64,000 nt of DNA, taken from Siphonodentalium dalli (Eukaryota; Mollusca; Scaphopoda; Gadilida; Siphonodentaliidae). The stretch lies in NCBI GenBank assembly GCA_032622095.1, contig CP136061.1, positions 195,656,935 to 195,720,934 on the forward strand, given 5' to 3'. The notes below the pieces were generated by a model. The model was given only the letters and a program-made list of their open reading frames with translations. It searched no databases and was not told the DNA's origin. Both the position numbers and the translations under genes were made by a program. This document shows, piece by piece, positions 11,923-23,475 of the stretch (positions within the stretch are counted from its first letter, which is position 1; each line of letters starts with the position of its first letter).

Positions 11923-12366
11923 AAAAGGGGTATTCGGGACATGGTAGAACAAAAATAAAATTTTGACTTTATTAACTCAAAATTTTGACTTTTTATCTCG
12001 AAATTTTGACTTTCAAACTCAAAATTTTGACTTTTTATCTCGAAATTTTGACTTTCAAAGTAAAAGTTTTGACTTTTTAACTCAAAATTTTGACTTTTTA
12101 GAATTTTCTAAAAATAGAATAAGCAGTGTGATTCTATTATAAAAAGTCAAAATTTTGACTTTGAAAGTCAAAATTTTGAGTTTGAAAGTCAAAAGATTTA
12201 GATATAAAGTCAAAATTTTGACTTAGAAAGTCGAAATTTCTAGATAAAAAGTCAAAATTTTGAGTTTGAAAGTCAAAATTTCTAGATAAAAAGTCAAAAT
12301 TTTGAGTTTATAAAGTCAAAATTTTGACTTTATTTTTTTTCTACCATGTCCCGAATACGCTTCTTT
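11923..12366. mobile_element. Fold-back element built from AAATTTTGACTTT units
   Basis: The ends are inverted copies: GGTATTCGGGACATGGTAGA at 11929-11948 and its complement TCTACCATGTCCCGAATAC, ending about 12359. Between them the left arm is a run of CAAAATTTTGACTTT units and the right arm the same units in the opposite sense (AAAGTCAAAATTTTGAC), meeting around 12095-12145 at an AT-rich spacer. The whole region could fold into one long stem. No coding frame. The class is unknown; a non-autonomous TIR DNA element is the simplest reading. Confidence 0.8.
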
Positions 12367-12800
12367 AGGTTTATCATCAAATCCTTCTAAAGATAAAAAT
12401 TCATCCGATAATCCCATGAACAGTAACAAGCGGGCGCAAATTACGTTTACGTATCATATTACATATTATCTTTCGGGTCAGTTTTACGTGCTATTTTTAG
12501 AACAGAAACTTCAGGCGCATTAGGAGCGTAGCAAGAGAGGTGGACTCTATATTGTTAGCACTCCCCATCAAGGGGGGGGACTCTATGTTGTTACTCCCCA
12601 ACAAAGGGGGAACTCTATATTGTTAGCACTCCCTATCAATATACAAGGCAAAATGCTATTTTTATTCAGATAGTTTGTAGGAATATACCACTTAATTATG
12701 CCTTTATAGATAAATAATATACCCAATTTTCTGTTTTGTCTGTTAATTCACAGAAAAGGGTAATTGTAGCCTTGAATTCTGGTTTTATAAACAAATATGT
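12367..12800. other. Intergenic with short CTCTATRTTGTTA repeats
   Basis: At 12540-12640 three blocks of CTCTATATTGTTAGCACTCCC type follow each other with G-rich separators, a small degenerate minisatellite. No gene. Confidence 0.4.
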
Positions 12801-13219
12801 TTAACCACCCCTAAATTACTATTTCTTTGGCTTCAGGGGTAAAAAATATTTGATTCGAGTCGAGGAACCCACCCATCAAAGCTCAGAGTGATCAGATATT
12901 GATTTTTGAACTTTGTTATTTCTCGAGATACATGTGTACTAATAATTGCCCCAGAAACACTTACTCAAACGGACGAAGATGGATAACTCTAAAATCAAGT
13001 GGTAATAATAAAGCAATTTTGACCGAGACCATCCTTTTAACCGCCTGTTTCTGGGTCACAAACAATAGAAATAACAAAGACGATTTTTTTCTGGGCCACA
13101 AATAAGTACATATTTCGAGAAATGGGTGGGTTCCTCGACTCGAATCACATATTTTTTGCCCCCCCGAAGCCAAATAAATAGTCATTTGGGAGTCGTTAAT
13201 TCGGATTATGCATCTTTAA
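12801..13219. mobile_element. TTAA fold-back MITE, family 1 (copy a)
   Basis: The left arm reads CCCCTAAATTACTATTTCTTTGG, then GATTCGAGTCGAGGAACCCACC and AAGCTCAGAGTGATCAGATAT. The right arm carries the inverted GGGTGGGTTCCTCGACTCGAATC block and ends GGATTATGCATCTTTAA. The central arms also pair. The left terminus has diverged from the TTAAAGGTACTCAAYCCGAT seen in other copies. No coding content. Confidence 0.75.
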
Positions 13220-13653
13220 TTATTTTTGCTAATATGTCATGATCACTAAAAATATGTCAATGTTTAACCCATTCTTTACTAAACCCTAACTTTTATAGGA
13301 AATGATCAGATAATAAGTTCAACAAAACAACTGAAGAATCCCTCCAATAAATAGGACACCTTATGTTACTTGTATCATCTGTCGTCTGCTTACTGTTCGC
13401 GAACCCCCCTCAAGAGAATAATAGTGCATTCCAGTGTATACTCATAACTTAGTGGAGGAATCCATTTAGTATATATATATAGTAAATATAGATATAAATC
13501 CCAATTTGGCATTCATTATTATTTCATCGACCAAAGCAAAACCTCTTTAATTTGATTCTGTATGTTGTCGTAACAGAATGTTTGGGAGCCTGAATAACCT
13601 TTAAGATTTATTGACAATAATCTAAGCTCTCATACGTCAGGCAGGAGTGACAG

Positions 13654-13755
13654 CTTTCTGATGAATGGCAACAAGCCATATTTCCGACTAAATCCTGAAA
13701 AATTACCCGTAATTCTGCTGTGGTTAAGGAGTCGATTATTTAGGGCATTACTGTA
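13654..13755. mobile_element. Right half of the CAGTAATGC pogo-like MITE
   Basis: It matches the right half of the full element at 20716-20891: AATGGCAACAAGCC, GACTAAATCCTGAAAA, TTACCCGTAATTCTGCTG, ending GGGCATTACTG followed by TA. The left half is missing. Confidence 0.65.
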
Positions 13756-14750
13756 ATAGGGTCATATAGGATGATCGTTTTGACACAACTAGGAAGTTTC
13801 ATGGTGGGAACAAATATGTGTTTATAAATTTAAGTTGCTCTATTCCATTACCGTGCTTGATGCTTTGGCGAAAGATGCCGAACCCAAATCAGAAGGACCA
13901 ATTGGCCAGGCTAACGGGGTGCTTTACTCAAATGTTGTTATTTGTTTCTATAGTCTCTGCTTCGTAGAGTAAGATTCCTTATTTGACTGTCTGTTGAGTA
14001 CGAAGTAATGTTACAGATGGCATATAAGCCGCACCCGAGTACATGGTATCACCAACCCGGAAGGTATCACCAAACCGGACTGAATGGGAAAGAATTTTTT
14101 ACGTATATAAATGTATTTACTGAGGTTCAACCTAGATTGAGATTTGGCATGTTAATGGTTAGTAAATGTCTGACTGGACATAATTGGTCACAGACCATAA
14201 ACATAGCTCGCCGATCTAATCATCGTATGCTCCTCGTGCACAATCATCTACCTGAATCAACTCGGTCAATCTTGGCAATGTTATAGACATACAACGCTCG
14301 GGTCCCCCCACACCATACCTTCTTGAGTGCTTATTTACTGGGAATTATTCGTTAAATAATCTGATTGAACGTTGTCATTGTTTCGTTTACCATCTGTTCA
14401 TTGCATTGTGAATTGTCCATATATAGTCATGTATAATATGATCAAAGCCAGCCCAGGCCGACCTGAGTCGTTTTCCTTTAATACAATATATCAAATCTCA
14501 TTGGTAGTTGTTATTCAGTAAATAGTTTATGTTCGTTTGAGGGAAGCGAGTTAGAACATAATATGTGTGTTTCTCATCGTAAAGCAGACAACGGACAAAA
14601 TATATGTGCGTCCATACGAAGCAGGAATACTCACCGATGTCAGTCGGTTATCCCAGATGTAACCATTTACCAATTTTTAGCGAATTATTTCAATAGTGTT
14701 TTTGCTTTTGGTCTCTCAAAGTTTCGAGAAAATCTATTCAATAGTATAAC
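13756..14750. other. Intergenic, no gene recognised
   Basis: The 92-residue frame at 14008-14286 has no recognisable domain. The phrase CTGTTGAGTACGAAGTAATNTTACNGATGGCA occurs both at 7199 and at 13989, so part of this stretch is repeat-derived. Confidence 0.4.
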
Positions 14751-15273
14751 CAGGTCTGGCAATTCCCAAATATAGCTACAATAGCCATATGTAGCGATTG
14801 TAGCTAAATATGGCTATTGATGATGGATGAATCTGGTTGAAGAGAGATAACCAAATCTAACAAAATCATTTAATCATACAAGAACATGATTTGGTTATAC
14901 TCTTAGTAAATTAATCTTGTTTGCCATTTGCATGTATATGTAACAAAATATTCAAACATTTTAACTTTTTCCTGACACCTGTACCTAAATAGAAGAAGCA
15001 TAGATCATATATGGATGGATCTGAGTCACATTTCACATAGCATAACCAAGATGCATGATCTTAGCTATGCTTCTCTGATATTCTGCAAGCTGGTGCAACC
15101 GAAATGTCTTTGGTAGTTGTTTCATAAGCTATAACAACATAATATCCCTCACCTTAGTTGCAACAGATCGCGGTAACGCTTGCATGCAATGCAAATTGGT
15201 AAAATATTGTTTACGATAGTCAAATGTAGCTACATGTAGCTATTGTATCTATAACTGGGAATTGCTAGACCTG
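14751..15273. mobile_element. hAT-like MITE (CAGGTCTGGCAATTCCC ends)
   Basis: A 523-bp element whose left end CAGGTCTGGCAATTCCCA is the inverted partner of the right end TGGGAATTGCTAGACCTG. Inversion continues inwards through TATAGCTACAATAGC-type sequence. Both sides are flanked by ATAAC, a possible 5-bp target duplication. The terminal CAG and the sequence style recall hAT elements, although hAT normally duplicates 8 bp, so the superfamily is uncertain. No transposase. Confidence 0.65.
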
Positions 15274-16082
15274 ATAACCCCTGGCCTTCCACACTGCCGA
15301 CAATTTGCTGGTATTTAGCTGAATATTTAATGAAGCGTCGGATTGAACAGAGTTTTAAAATCCCGTGTCAGTCTATATATATATATTTAGATCAAGATGT
15401 CACTAACACCGGATCTTCTGTGCAGTAAATACCCATAGTACTTGCAGAGTTATGGAGAGTTTTTCGCGTGGTTTCGTGTGTATCTGAGACTTAATTTATT
15501 TATTTGAACATCCATCTCAGCAGTATATAATGTGCGTATTCAAACATAGGTGAATGGAAGATGAAGTATATATAAGGCCTTGATCACACGAACATGCATG
15601 ATGTCGTTTCAGATATCCGGTTAGACCCCACATGGCGAAACGATACGATGCGATGAGTATATAATATGTAAGGCACAGCCAATAACATAAATTATATTAA
15701 GGACGTTGCTCTGCCCACATAAAATGTAGCCAATCCATCGCACATGCATGCATTCAAGTGAGCAAAAGCAATGTTAATTCTGATACAAAACTTCGCAAAA
15801 AAAAATATATATAACTGGATTGAAAAATATTCATCTCTTTGCAAGAACAATTATATTGATTGATTGATTTATTGCATAAGTCACATAACAGTAAAACAAG
15901 CAAAACGTATATACACTATGTACACAACTTTGAATATCACATTAATCATTGTTCATTTCATATACACAGCAGTAATTAAATTAGATTACACAATAATAGG
16001 CGATAAACTTAACAAGTATGATAATTACATGTCTTCACCCATAACAATAAATGATTTCGATTATATAGTATAAGACACCTTC
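15274..16082. other. Intergenic, no gene recognised
   Basis: AT-rich DNA with short TA microsatellites (15377-15388). No domain in the small frames. Confidence 0.4.
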
Positions 16083-17224
16083 TTAACTCTTTCACTGCCG
16101 ATCGCGACTTGAGTCGAATTACCCATACACTGCCGATCGCGACTTGAGTCGAGTCCTGACACCTTCGTCCCGTAACATCAATCCATGGGAAGTAACTTTA
16201 TATTATTCTGTGAAAACACTGTACGTGATGTAATCAATTTTGTAACGAGAAACTCCCGGTTTATTTTTTTTATATTTCGGGATGTCGGCCATCATGTTTT
16301 GTAATTAAGTGTCGCGGTCACGTGACCCTCCTGGTATGGAAGTGTTTTCCATTCCACAGAGACCAATACCTACATGCATAACACTTTTCAGGAATATACC
16401 TCTGCATATACAAAAGTTATTGCGAAATACCCAATAATATATTTATTTAGCAGAAATATACTAACTTGTTTTCGGTTCTCAATACTAACACAAACTTACA
16501 TACCAAATGTCGTCAAAATATCTCTGCAGATACAAAAGTTATTGAGAAATAATGCATTTTCCTTATATTTCGGTGTGGCGGCCATCTTGTTTTGTGATAA
16601 TGTGGTCACGGTCTCGTGACCCTCATGTGGTCACGGTCTCTTGACACTGGCAGACTGCGAAGTGTTTTCAATTCGCAATTCCAATATCTAACTCTGCACC
16701 AAGTTCCACGAACATACCTATACAGATACAAAAGTTATTGAGAAATACCCAATCAATATGTATTTAGCAGCAATACTACTAACATTATCTTATATTTCGG
16801 GATGGCGGCCATCCTGTTTTGTGGTCACATGATCGTGACACTGGCGGACTTGAACATATTTTCTATTCCCAATACTGATACTTACTTACATGCCAATTTA
16901 AGTTAAGTTTCATGAAAATATCTCTACAAATACAAAAGTTATTGAGAAATACTGAAATTTTCTTATATTTTGGGGTGGCGGCCATCTTGTTTGTGGTCAC
17001 GTGATTGTTGTCACGTGACAATGGTGGACTGTGATGTGTTTTCGATTCCCCAGACCAATACCTACATGCATACCAAGTTTCATGAAAATAGCTAGGCAGA
17101 TACAAAAGTTATTGAGAAATACCCAATTCATATGTATTTAGCAGTAATATGCTACATGCATATGTATAGTATGCTTGGGAGTGGCAGATATGTCTGTGGT
17201 GCTGCATGGCAGTGAAAGAGTTAA
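16083..17224. mobile_element. piggyBac-like non-autonomous element with internal tandem repeats
   Basis: The element is bounded by TTAA on both sides (16083-16086 and 17221-17224). The termini CTCTTTCACTGCC and GGCAGTGAAAGAG are exact inverted repeats of 13 bp. TTAA target duplication together with a C-rich CYYTTTNNCTGCC end is the pattern of piggyBac superfamily elements. Inside, a short direct repeat (ACTGCCGATCGCGACTTGAGTCGA, twice) is followed by five copies of an ATACAAAAGTTATTGAGAAAT block (16408-17103, spacing 122-204 bp). These alternate with GGCGGCCATCTTGTTTTGTG and GGTCACGTGA blocks. No transposase frame is present. Confidence 0.75.
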
Positions 17225-17671
17225 AGGCTCACCTTAGGAATATGCATAGTCTTTTTATGAGGCTTATATTATGTACACGTTTTCTGTCTGATCATTTCCC
17301 AATCACGAAGTAACGTGGATTAGCTTGATTTTGAACTGACATCGGGTAGAATGGGTCGATTAAAATAAAATTTGGTGTGAGTTGAATGCGATTGTTGATT
17401 GCACCAATAATTTTATCTACGCATTCCACAGCGCAACGAAATATTTTCATTGGACGATACGGTAGTTTCAAGCGTTTGTCTATAAACAATCTGTAACGTG
17501 ACGTTTTTGATGTTTGTTTACATAATCAAAGGTGGGTACAAACGTGACAACAAGTTCAAGTTCAATGTTTTATTTACTCAAATCACAGTACGTGACACAA
17601 GAGACATATTTATAATTATACAGTGCATGGTATGTCATTGGTGCAATATTCAAATTCGACAACAACAGAAA
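17225..17671. other. Intergenic, no gene recognised
   Basis: No domain and no repeat structure that I can support. Confidence 0.4.
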
Positions 17672-18056
17672 TGGGTATGATAACAACGTATTCTATACGC
17701 ACATAATGTGCGAATGGGATGGTGGGGTTGGTAAGGTCAATTCAATTCAATTAAGTTTATTCAGATATAGATATTACAGAAGAGTTGTATACATAAATAC
17801 AATGTATATATATATACAGCAATGCCCAAAGAAACCGACCACACGTAACCACAGCAGAACCATGGGCATGATAACAACGTATTCTACACGCACATAATGT
17901 GCGAATGGGATGGTGGGGTTGGTAAGGTCAATTCAATTCAATTAAGTTTATTCAGATATAGATATTACAGAAGAGTTGTATACATAAATACAATGTATAT
18001 ATATATACAGCAATGCCCAAAGAAACCGACCACACGTAACCACAGCAGAACCATGG
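17672..18056 (+). repeat. 191-bp tandem duplication
   Basis: The block starting ATGATAACAACGTATTCTA and running to AACCACAGCAGAACCATGGGC is present twice in direct tandem, with a 191-bp period (for example GTGCGAATGGGATGG at 17708 and 17899). The copies are almost identical, so the duplication is recent. The identical 54-residue frames it creates are not genes. The following 18057-18180 is a diverged relative of the pogo-like MITE core. Confidence 0.85.
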
Positions 18057-18299
18057 GCAGCCCCTCAGGACCCAGTCGGAAATACGGCCCGCCACCATCC
18101 ATCGGAAAGCTCTCGGCGATAGCTTTCCGATTAATGGCAACAAGCCACACCCCGACCAAATCCCGAAAAACAACCCACCATCTCGCCCCGGTCAGGTGGT
18201 CAATCACTTTGGTAATCATTGTATGGTCATTGCAGGTATACATGTAGAAATGGGGTGGACGATATTCTTTACCTACACTGTTTAAGTTCGACAGGCTGC

Positions 18300-18745
18300 T
18301 GGTAGTAAGCCTCAGGGGGACCTAAATATCTCGAGGACCTTCCTAATCAATACTGACAAGTTTTTAACTGTCTTATGATTTCGGGAGTTAAATAGAGCGG
18401 CTAATTTATAAGTGTTTGGTCTCTGATAGAAGTAGGGTTTTAGATATTTTATTCTTAATTCGCTAAGTTCCCTACACGTCAGTACCATGTGATATTCATC
18501 GCCGATTTCGAGATTACATAGAGTGCAGATTCTGTCGGAATAATCGGTATTCGTCCAAGCACCGAGTTCTATTGGGAGTTTGTGGTTTCTAGTGCGGAAA
18601 GCTAAAGTGTTTTGAACTGCTCTATTGTCATCAAGGGATAGATAATTCTCTCGTTCAAAATTTGACTTTATAATCCGATAAAATGCGAATTTGCTTGATT
18701 TCGATATTGTTGCCCACCATTCTTGAATGTATATGTCAGCGGTGA
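18300..18745 (-). pseudogene. LINE C-terminal domain fragment (copy E)
   Basis: On the minus strand the frame reads DIYIQEWWATISKSSKF, then a finger CTLC-x7-DEYH-x4-C and a tail ending EIFRSP before a TGA. It is closely related to 8440-8912 (plus strand) and only distantly to the C-terminal domain immediately upstream of it (element D). Its 5' edge is fused directly to D near 18745, so two different LINE 3' ends lie head to tail. No RT remains in this copy. Confidence 0.75.
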
Positions 18746-20032
18746 TCCAAAATAGTTTCGAAGGTTTTTGATGAATCCGCATAGCTTGTAGAAGCATACT
18801 TTGTTTTTTGGGTTCATTATATTTCTGAAATTATGGACATTTTTTTGTTCTGTCAAGTTTAAGGGTAAAAATCGTCTTCGGAGTGAGTTCAATTTGTTAC
18901 AGTCCATTATGTAGTGATATTCATTCCCTATTTCGCTCTTATCACACAGCGTGCACTTTCTCATTTGGTAATCAATATTGTACCATGATCCAGTTTCTAC
19001 TGGGAGGTGATGATTTGAACATCTGAATTTAGCTAAAATAACTGCTTGTTTTTGGTGGAGTTCGGATAAATATTTTTCTTGTGTGAATTTATATTTTATT
19101 ATTCGATAATTTCGACACTTATTCATAGAGTTAATCTCGTTTCTCCACTGGTTTTGAAATTTATTTTCCAGAGTTTGTCGTGTGATATTTTTAACCGACT
19201 TAGGGTCAATTTCGTGTATAAACTGGTTTGTCCAGATATCGAGCAGTTCTAATTCTCCTAGTGACGCCTGAATGTAATCGATCCAGGGATGAGTGTATGC
19301 TCCAGATTTTTGGAGTAAATAATTATACAGCAGTTTGTTAATTTTGTGTTTGTCTGACATAACCACATTAGCCCAGTATGTTTACATTCTACATTTTATG
19401 TCAACAATTAACGGATATACTCCTGTTTCTCCGTATACCATCATACTTGGTGTGCTTGGTTTTAACCCTATAAAACATATTTGAGAAATTTTAATTGGAT
19501 CTTTTCTAAATCTGCGACGTGCTGATAACCCCAGACTTCACATCCATATAATAGTATTGGTTTTACAGTCTTAGAAAAAAGTTCTATTTGAATGTCTATC
19601 GATAAATTTAGTTCTTTCGCCTTATGCAGTAGGCCAAACATGGCCCGATTCCCTATTGCTATATTTTGCTTCACGGCTTTTGAGAAAGAACCATTCCTAG
19701 TAAAAATAATACCCAGATATGTGAATTGAGGGACAATTTGTAAAAATTCGCCATTATAAAATATTCGTGATTTTGGGATTCTTTTACAGCCAAATACCAT
19801 TAATTTTGTTTTGTCAACATTGACGGTGAGCTTCCAAAGCTCACAGTATTCGGAGAATTCTTTCAGGGTTATACGCATGTCCTTGGTTGTCTCCGCAAAA
19901 ATGATTGTGTCATCTGTGTACAATAGTACTAACAACTTGATATACATTCCAACTTCTGTTAATGTGTCACTCTCAATTAATTTCAGAGTTGGAACTCTAT
20001 TGGACAACATGCAATGTACGCGATATTTATGA
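18745..20032 (-). pseudogene. LINE reverse transcriptase and C-terminal domain (copy D), 5'-truncated
   Basis: The minus-strand frame at 20010-19468 carries the RT palm with the active-site box LLYTDDTIIFAE (YTDD), then the thumb with VDKTKLMVFG, FTYLGIIFT and VKPILLYGCEVWGY. After a frame break near 19468 the second frame (19366 to about 18745) is the C-terminal domain with CTLC-x8-NEYH-x4-C. The RT fingers and the whole endonuclease are absent. The architecture (RT, then a CCHC C-terminal domain, no RNase H) fits an APE-type LINE. I do not assign a clade. The copy is dead through truncation and frameshift. Confidence 0.85.
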
Positions 20033-20715
20033 TTGGTTTTAGAACAATATCTGTCTGTTATATAATATTATTTCTGTTTATGTCGGTTTTAGTGGATCTG
20101 ACTATTTTAACACCTATACCCACAAGGAAGGCCGCCCATATCTTTAATCACATAAATCCTGTTTTAAGGTTTAAGGTCTATTTATATAAACATAGCACCC
20201 AGAATAAATAGGCACACGTTTAATATATCGGACGCCCATATCGACACAAACACGACCCTTTTATTATATCCGTTTCCATTTTTGTACTAATGTATATTTG
20301 TTTTCACACAGCTTTGCTACATGTACATGTATATTTTATGTATTTCGGATTGCCATATTGACGCATGCTTTGATGAATTAGCGCTGGAAACACATTGATT
20401 TCTGGAGTGTGGAACCGGCGCAATATTTTGTAAATCTCAAAAGGCCATTGTATTGGAAATGAGAAATTAAATAATTTAATTTAATTTAATTTAACCTCAG
20501 GGTTTGAAAATTTCCAACAGTTGGAAAGCTTCGGGTATACCAGTTGGAAAACTCCAACCAAAAAAATCCATCCAGAGGGGGTGCTAATGTAATTTCCCCC
20601 AAGTTGGGAATTTGGTCTGGTTTAAGGGGTGCAGTTAGACATTCTAAGTATAGGACACTCCCAACGAAGACCCTCTATATATGGTTGACAGCGACGACAA
20701 ACCGGACGCTATATA
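20033..20715. other. Intergenic with a decayed TIR end
   Basis: The block at about 20055-20145 (TTTCTGTTTATGTCGG, then AACACCTATACCCAC, AAGGAAGGCCGCCCATATCTTTAA) matches the right end of the element at 25052-25555. The matching left end is not found. The remainder has no gene. Confidence 0.45.
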
Positions 20716-20891
20716 CAGTAATGCTCTAATTAACGACTTCTTAACCACAGCATAATTATGGGTAACTTTTCAGGATTTAGTCGGAAATATGGCGTGTTGC
20801 CATTCATCGGAAAGCTCTCGCCGGGCTAAATCCTGAAAAGTTACCCATAATTCTGCTGTGGCTAAGAAGTCGATTAATTAGAGCATTACTG
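20716..20891. mobile_element. Pogo-like MITE with 65-bp inverted arms and TA duplication
   Basis: A 176-bp element flanked by TA on both sides. The ends CAGTAATGCTCTAATTAA and TTAATTAGAGCATTACTG are inverted copies. Inversion continues for about 65 bp through ACTTCTTARCCACAGCA and TATGGGTAACTTTTCAGGA to a short central loop. CAGT-type ends with a TA target duplication fit the pogo/Tigger branch of Tc1/mariner. No transposase. A half copy is at 13654-13755. Confidence 0.85.
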
Positions 20892-20893
20892 TA

Positions 20894-21907
20894 GCTACTG
20901 GGACACATGTCTACACTGAGCTGCCCAATTCGATAGTCCTTCAAACGAACTGACAAGTGATAGCTCGTTGCAATCCGGCTCCAATTAAACCACAAAAGTT
21001 GGGCCTGGATTCTGCTTTGAAGTGTGACCACTGTATAATTCCTGGTATATTTCACTAAGTGGACCTACCTGTGGGACGCGATTCCCAAAACTGTGACACA
21101 AATTATTTGATTATATCGCACGGACAGCAGTGATTCCAGTGATTCGCAGCACTCACGCGTTAATCGAGTACCTGGTTAGGGGTATATAGTTTGGTCTTGT
21201 CAGTATGATGTATTCTCGAGACGCATATACGTTGCTACTGGCAATTCGAGTATGCGTTACATGATATATCGTAATATGTGAATCAAAAGATCAGTGGTAA
21301 CATCGGACCCCATGCATGCACACACAAACGCTCTTGTGTATACAAACATAATAGCCATGGCTATTATATGAAGGAAAATGTTTGCCATGTTTTCGTGTTA
21401 TTGTATAAGTTGACTTTAGGCCTATGTAGCGTCGCTACGAGCGATTGTAACATTTTTTCAAAGAATAAAATATCCGGCTAATAGAGAATGGATTAATTCT
21501 TGCGGGCGGTAAAATAATCACGAGTTATATAAGCATATTTTCTCTATACTTGGGACTGTCTTAGATCAAATTGCATAATGAAAAATCATTTTTATTATTC
21601 TGAATGGGTCGCTAATTACCAGTGATCGATTCTTCACCGTGCTAGCACTCCAGACAGCCGTATCGAAAAGTCGTTTATTATATCGGATGTGTGTGCTTTT
21701 CCACGCCGACTTCTCTGACTAGTCATGGTGACAAATGGCTGGATGGGGGAAATTGTGTAAACGCAAACGTGCTGTGGTATACGATTCTTTCCTGGGATCG
21801 TGCGATATTCCACGGATTCACATTTCTCTTTCTTCTTTCTTCTTCTTGAGGATAACCACCGAGGATTGCATGTTTTATATTCGATCAAGGTATGCCAAAT
21901 GGAATAC
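20894..21907. other. Intergenic, no gene recognised
   Basis: The 95-residue minus-strand frame at 21634-21921 has no recognisable domain. Nothing else to report. Confidence 0.4.
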
Positions 21908-22329
21908 TTAAATGTACTCAATCCAATCAGATGGTCCCCATATCACCAAGATACAACAACAACAACATTTCTTCAAAATACGCTTTAGTTATCAGAATCG
22001 ATTAATTGAAACAAAATAATGCTAACCACTGTCAACTATGGCATAAAATTCCCAAAACGTGTTATTTATAAACATTTTGTTCAACGAAATATGGCCGTAT
22101 TATCACTTGTTTTTAGAGTTATCCATCTTCGTCCGCAATTTTGACGGAGACCATCATTTAGATGGCCTGTGTCTGGGCGACAAACAATAGAAATAACAAA
22201 CTTTAAAAATCGATATCTGATCACTCTGAACTTTGATGGGTATGTTCCTCGACTCGAATCAAATATTTTTTACCCCGAAGCTAAAGAAATAGTAATTTAG
22301 GGGTGTTTAATCGGATTAAGTACCTTTAA
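21908..22329. mobile_element. TTAA fold-back MITE, family 1 (copy b)
   Basis: Bounded by TTAA at 21908 and 22326. The left end is AATGTACTCAATCCAATCAGATGG and the right end AATCGGATTAAGTACCTTTAA. It shares with 47109-47554 the internal blocks CAACAACAACA, CAGTTATCAGAATCGATTAATTG, AATAATGCTAACCACTGTCAA and AGAGTTATCCATCTTC, and has the right-arm CCTCGACTCGAATCAAATATTT block common to all copies. Confidence 0.8.
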
Positions 22330-22998
22330 AGATGATGTATATCTTTCCTCAAATTTCTGTATAGATTTGGGGGTATAGAATATTACTTTTGAGTCAGAAA
22401 GACAGGCAGCCGAAGCTTATACATGTATGTCACGAGGATATACATGTTTTAATTGGGACATAAAATGTGTTTTATAATCATACAACATATTTTATTGTAA
22501 ATCTATATTTAAAGGGGGACGTACTGTACCTAAATACTACCATCTATAAGATGCCTTCTAATATATTCAACGTAAATTTACAAATAAATTAATTTGAGTC
22601 GAGGATGTATATGTTAAATGCACACGCACATGCAGATAATAATATGAAAAATATACATACCTAGCAGTCAGTAATTTACTAGGTTACGTTCTGGATACGT
22701 GACGTATCCACAGTTAATGAATGTGGATTGTGTAACATTTAGACACATCGTGTACAAATCTACATTGTCGACTCAATATGCACTGACTAGAAAATAATAT
22801 AACTAAATTTCTGGGACAAATATGCAAATAATGTAACATTTTATTTGATACATTTGTCTGAAATTTTACGAGAAAACCTCGATGAGAAGCGTTCTATTCA
22901 TTGCATTCCGGTTTTGTTGCCATCCGTAAAATATCTGTATTCCCTTCGCGTCCTACTCAAGGTTACAGGACACCAATTATTCTCCATAGGCGACAGTG
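22330..22998. other. Intergenic, no gene recognised
   Basis: AT-rich, no domain, no repeat that I can support. Confidence 0.4.
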
Positions 22999-23475
22999 TT
23001 AAAGGTACTCAACCCGATAAAACTCCTCTCAATTACTATTTCAATGGCTTCGGGGGTCAAAAATATTTGATTCGAGTCGAGGAAGTCACCCATCAAAGCT
23101 CAGATTTGTTAGATATCGATTTTAGAAATCTATTATTTTTCATTATCGGGAATACTATCTGGCCCAGAACTCAGTCAAAATTGCGTTAAAATTACCACTT
23201 GATTTTAGAGTTATTCATCCTTGTCTGTTTGAATAGATTTGGAGTACACATCCAGAGCAGATTACGGCAGTTATTGGTACTCATCTCGAGAACATAACAA
23301 ATTTGAAAAATCAATATCTAATAACTCTGAGCTTTGTTTGATGGGTTCCTCGACTCGAATCAAATATTTTTTACCCCCAAAGCCAAAGAAATAGTAATAT
23401 AGGACCCTCTGATCGGATTGTTGTTGTTGGAATCTGTTGAGATGGGGACCCTCTTTACGGGTTGAGTACCTTTAA
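22999..23475. mobile_element. TTAA fold-back MITE, family 1 (copy c, best ends)
   Basis: TTAA at 22999-23002 and 23472-23475 flanks exact inverted ends AGGTACTCAACCCG and CGGGTTGAGTACCT. The arms continue: ATTACTATTTCAATGGCTTCGGGG, GATTCGAGTCGAGGAA and CATCAAAGCTCAGA on the left, with their inverted partners on the right. The interior ATCGATTTTTNAAA and AATCAAGTGG blocks also pair. A 114-residue frame crossing it is a by-product. TTAA duplication suggests mobilisation by a piggyBac-type transposase. Confidence 0.85.

Noticed and set aside
22845-23189. 114-residue open frame
   Set aside because: It crosses the left end and arm of a TTAA fold-back element and has no domain.
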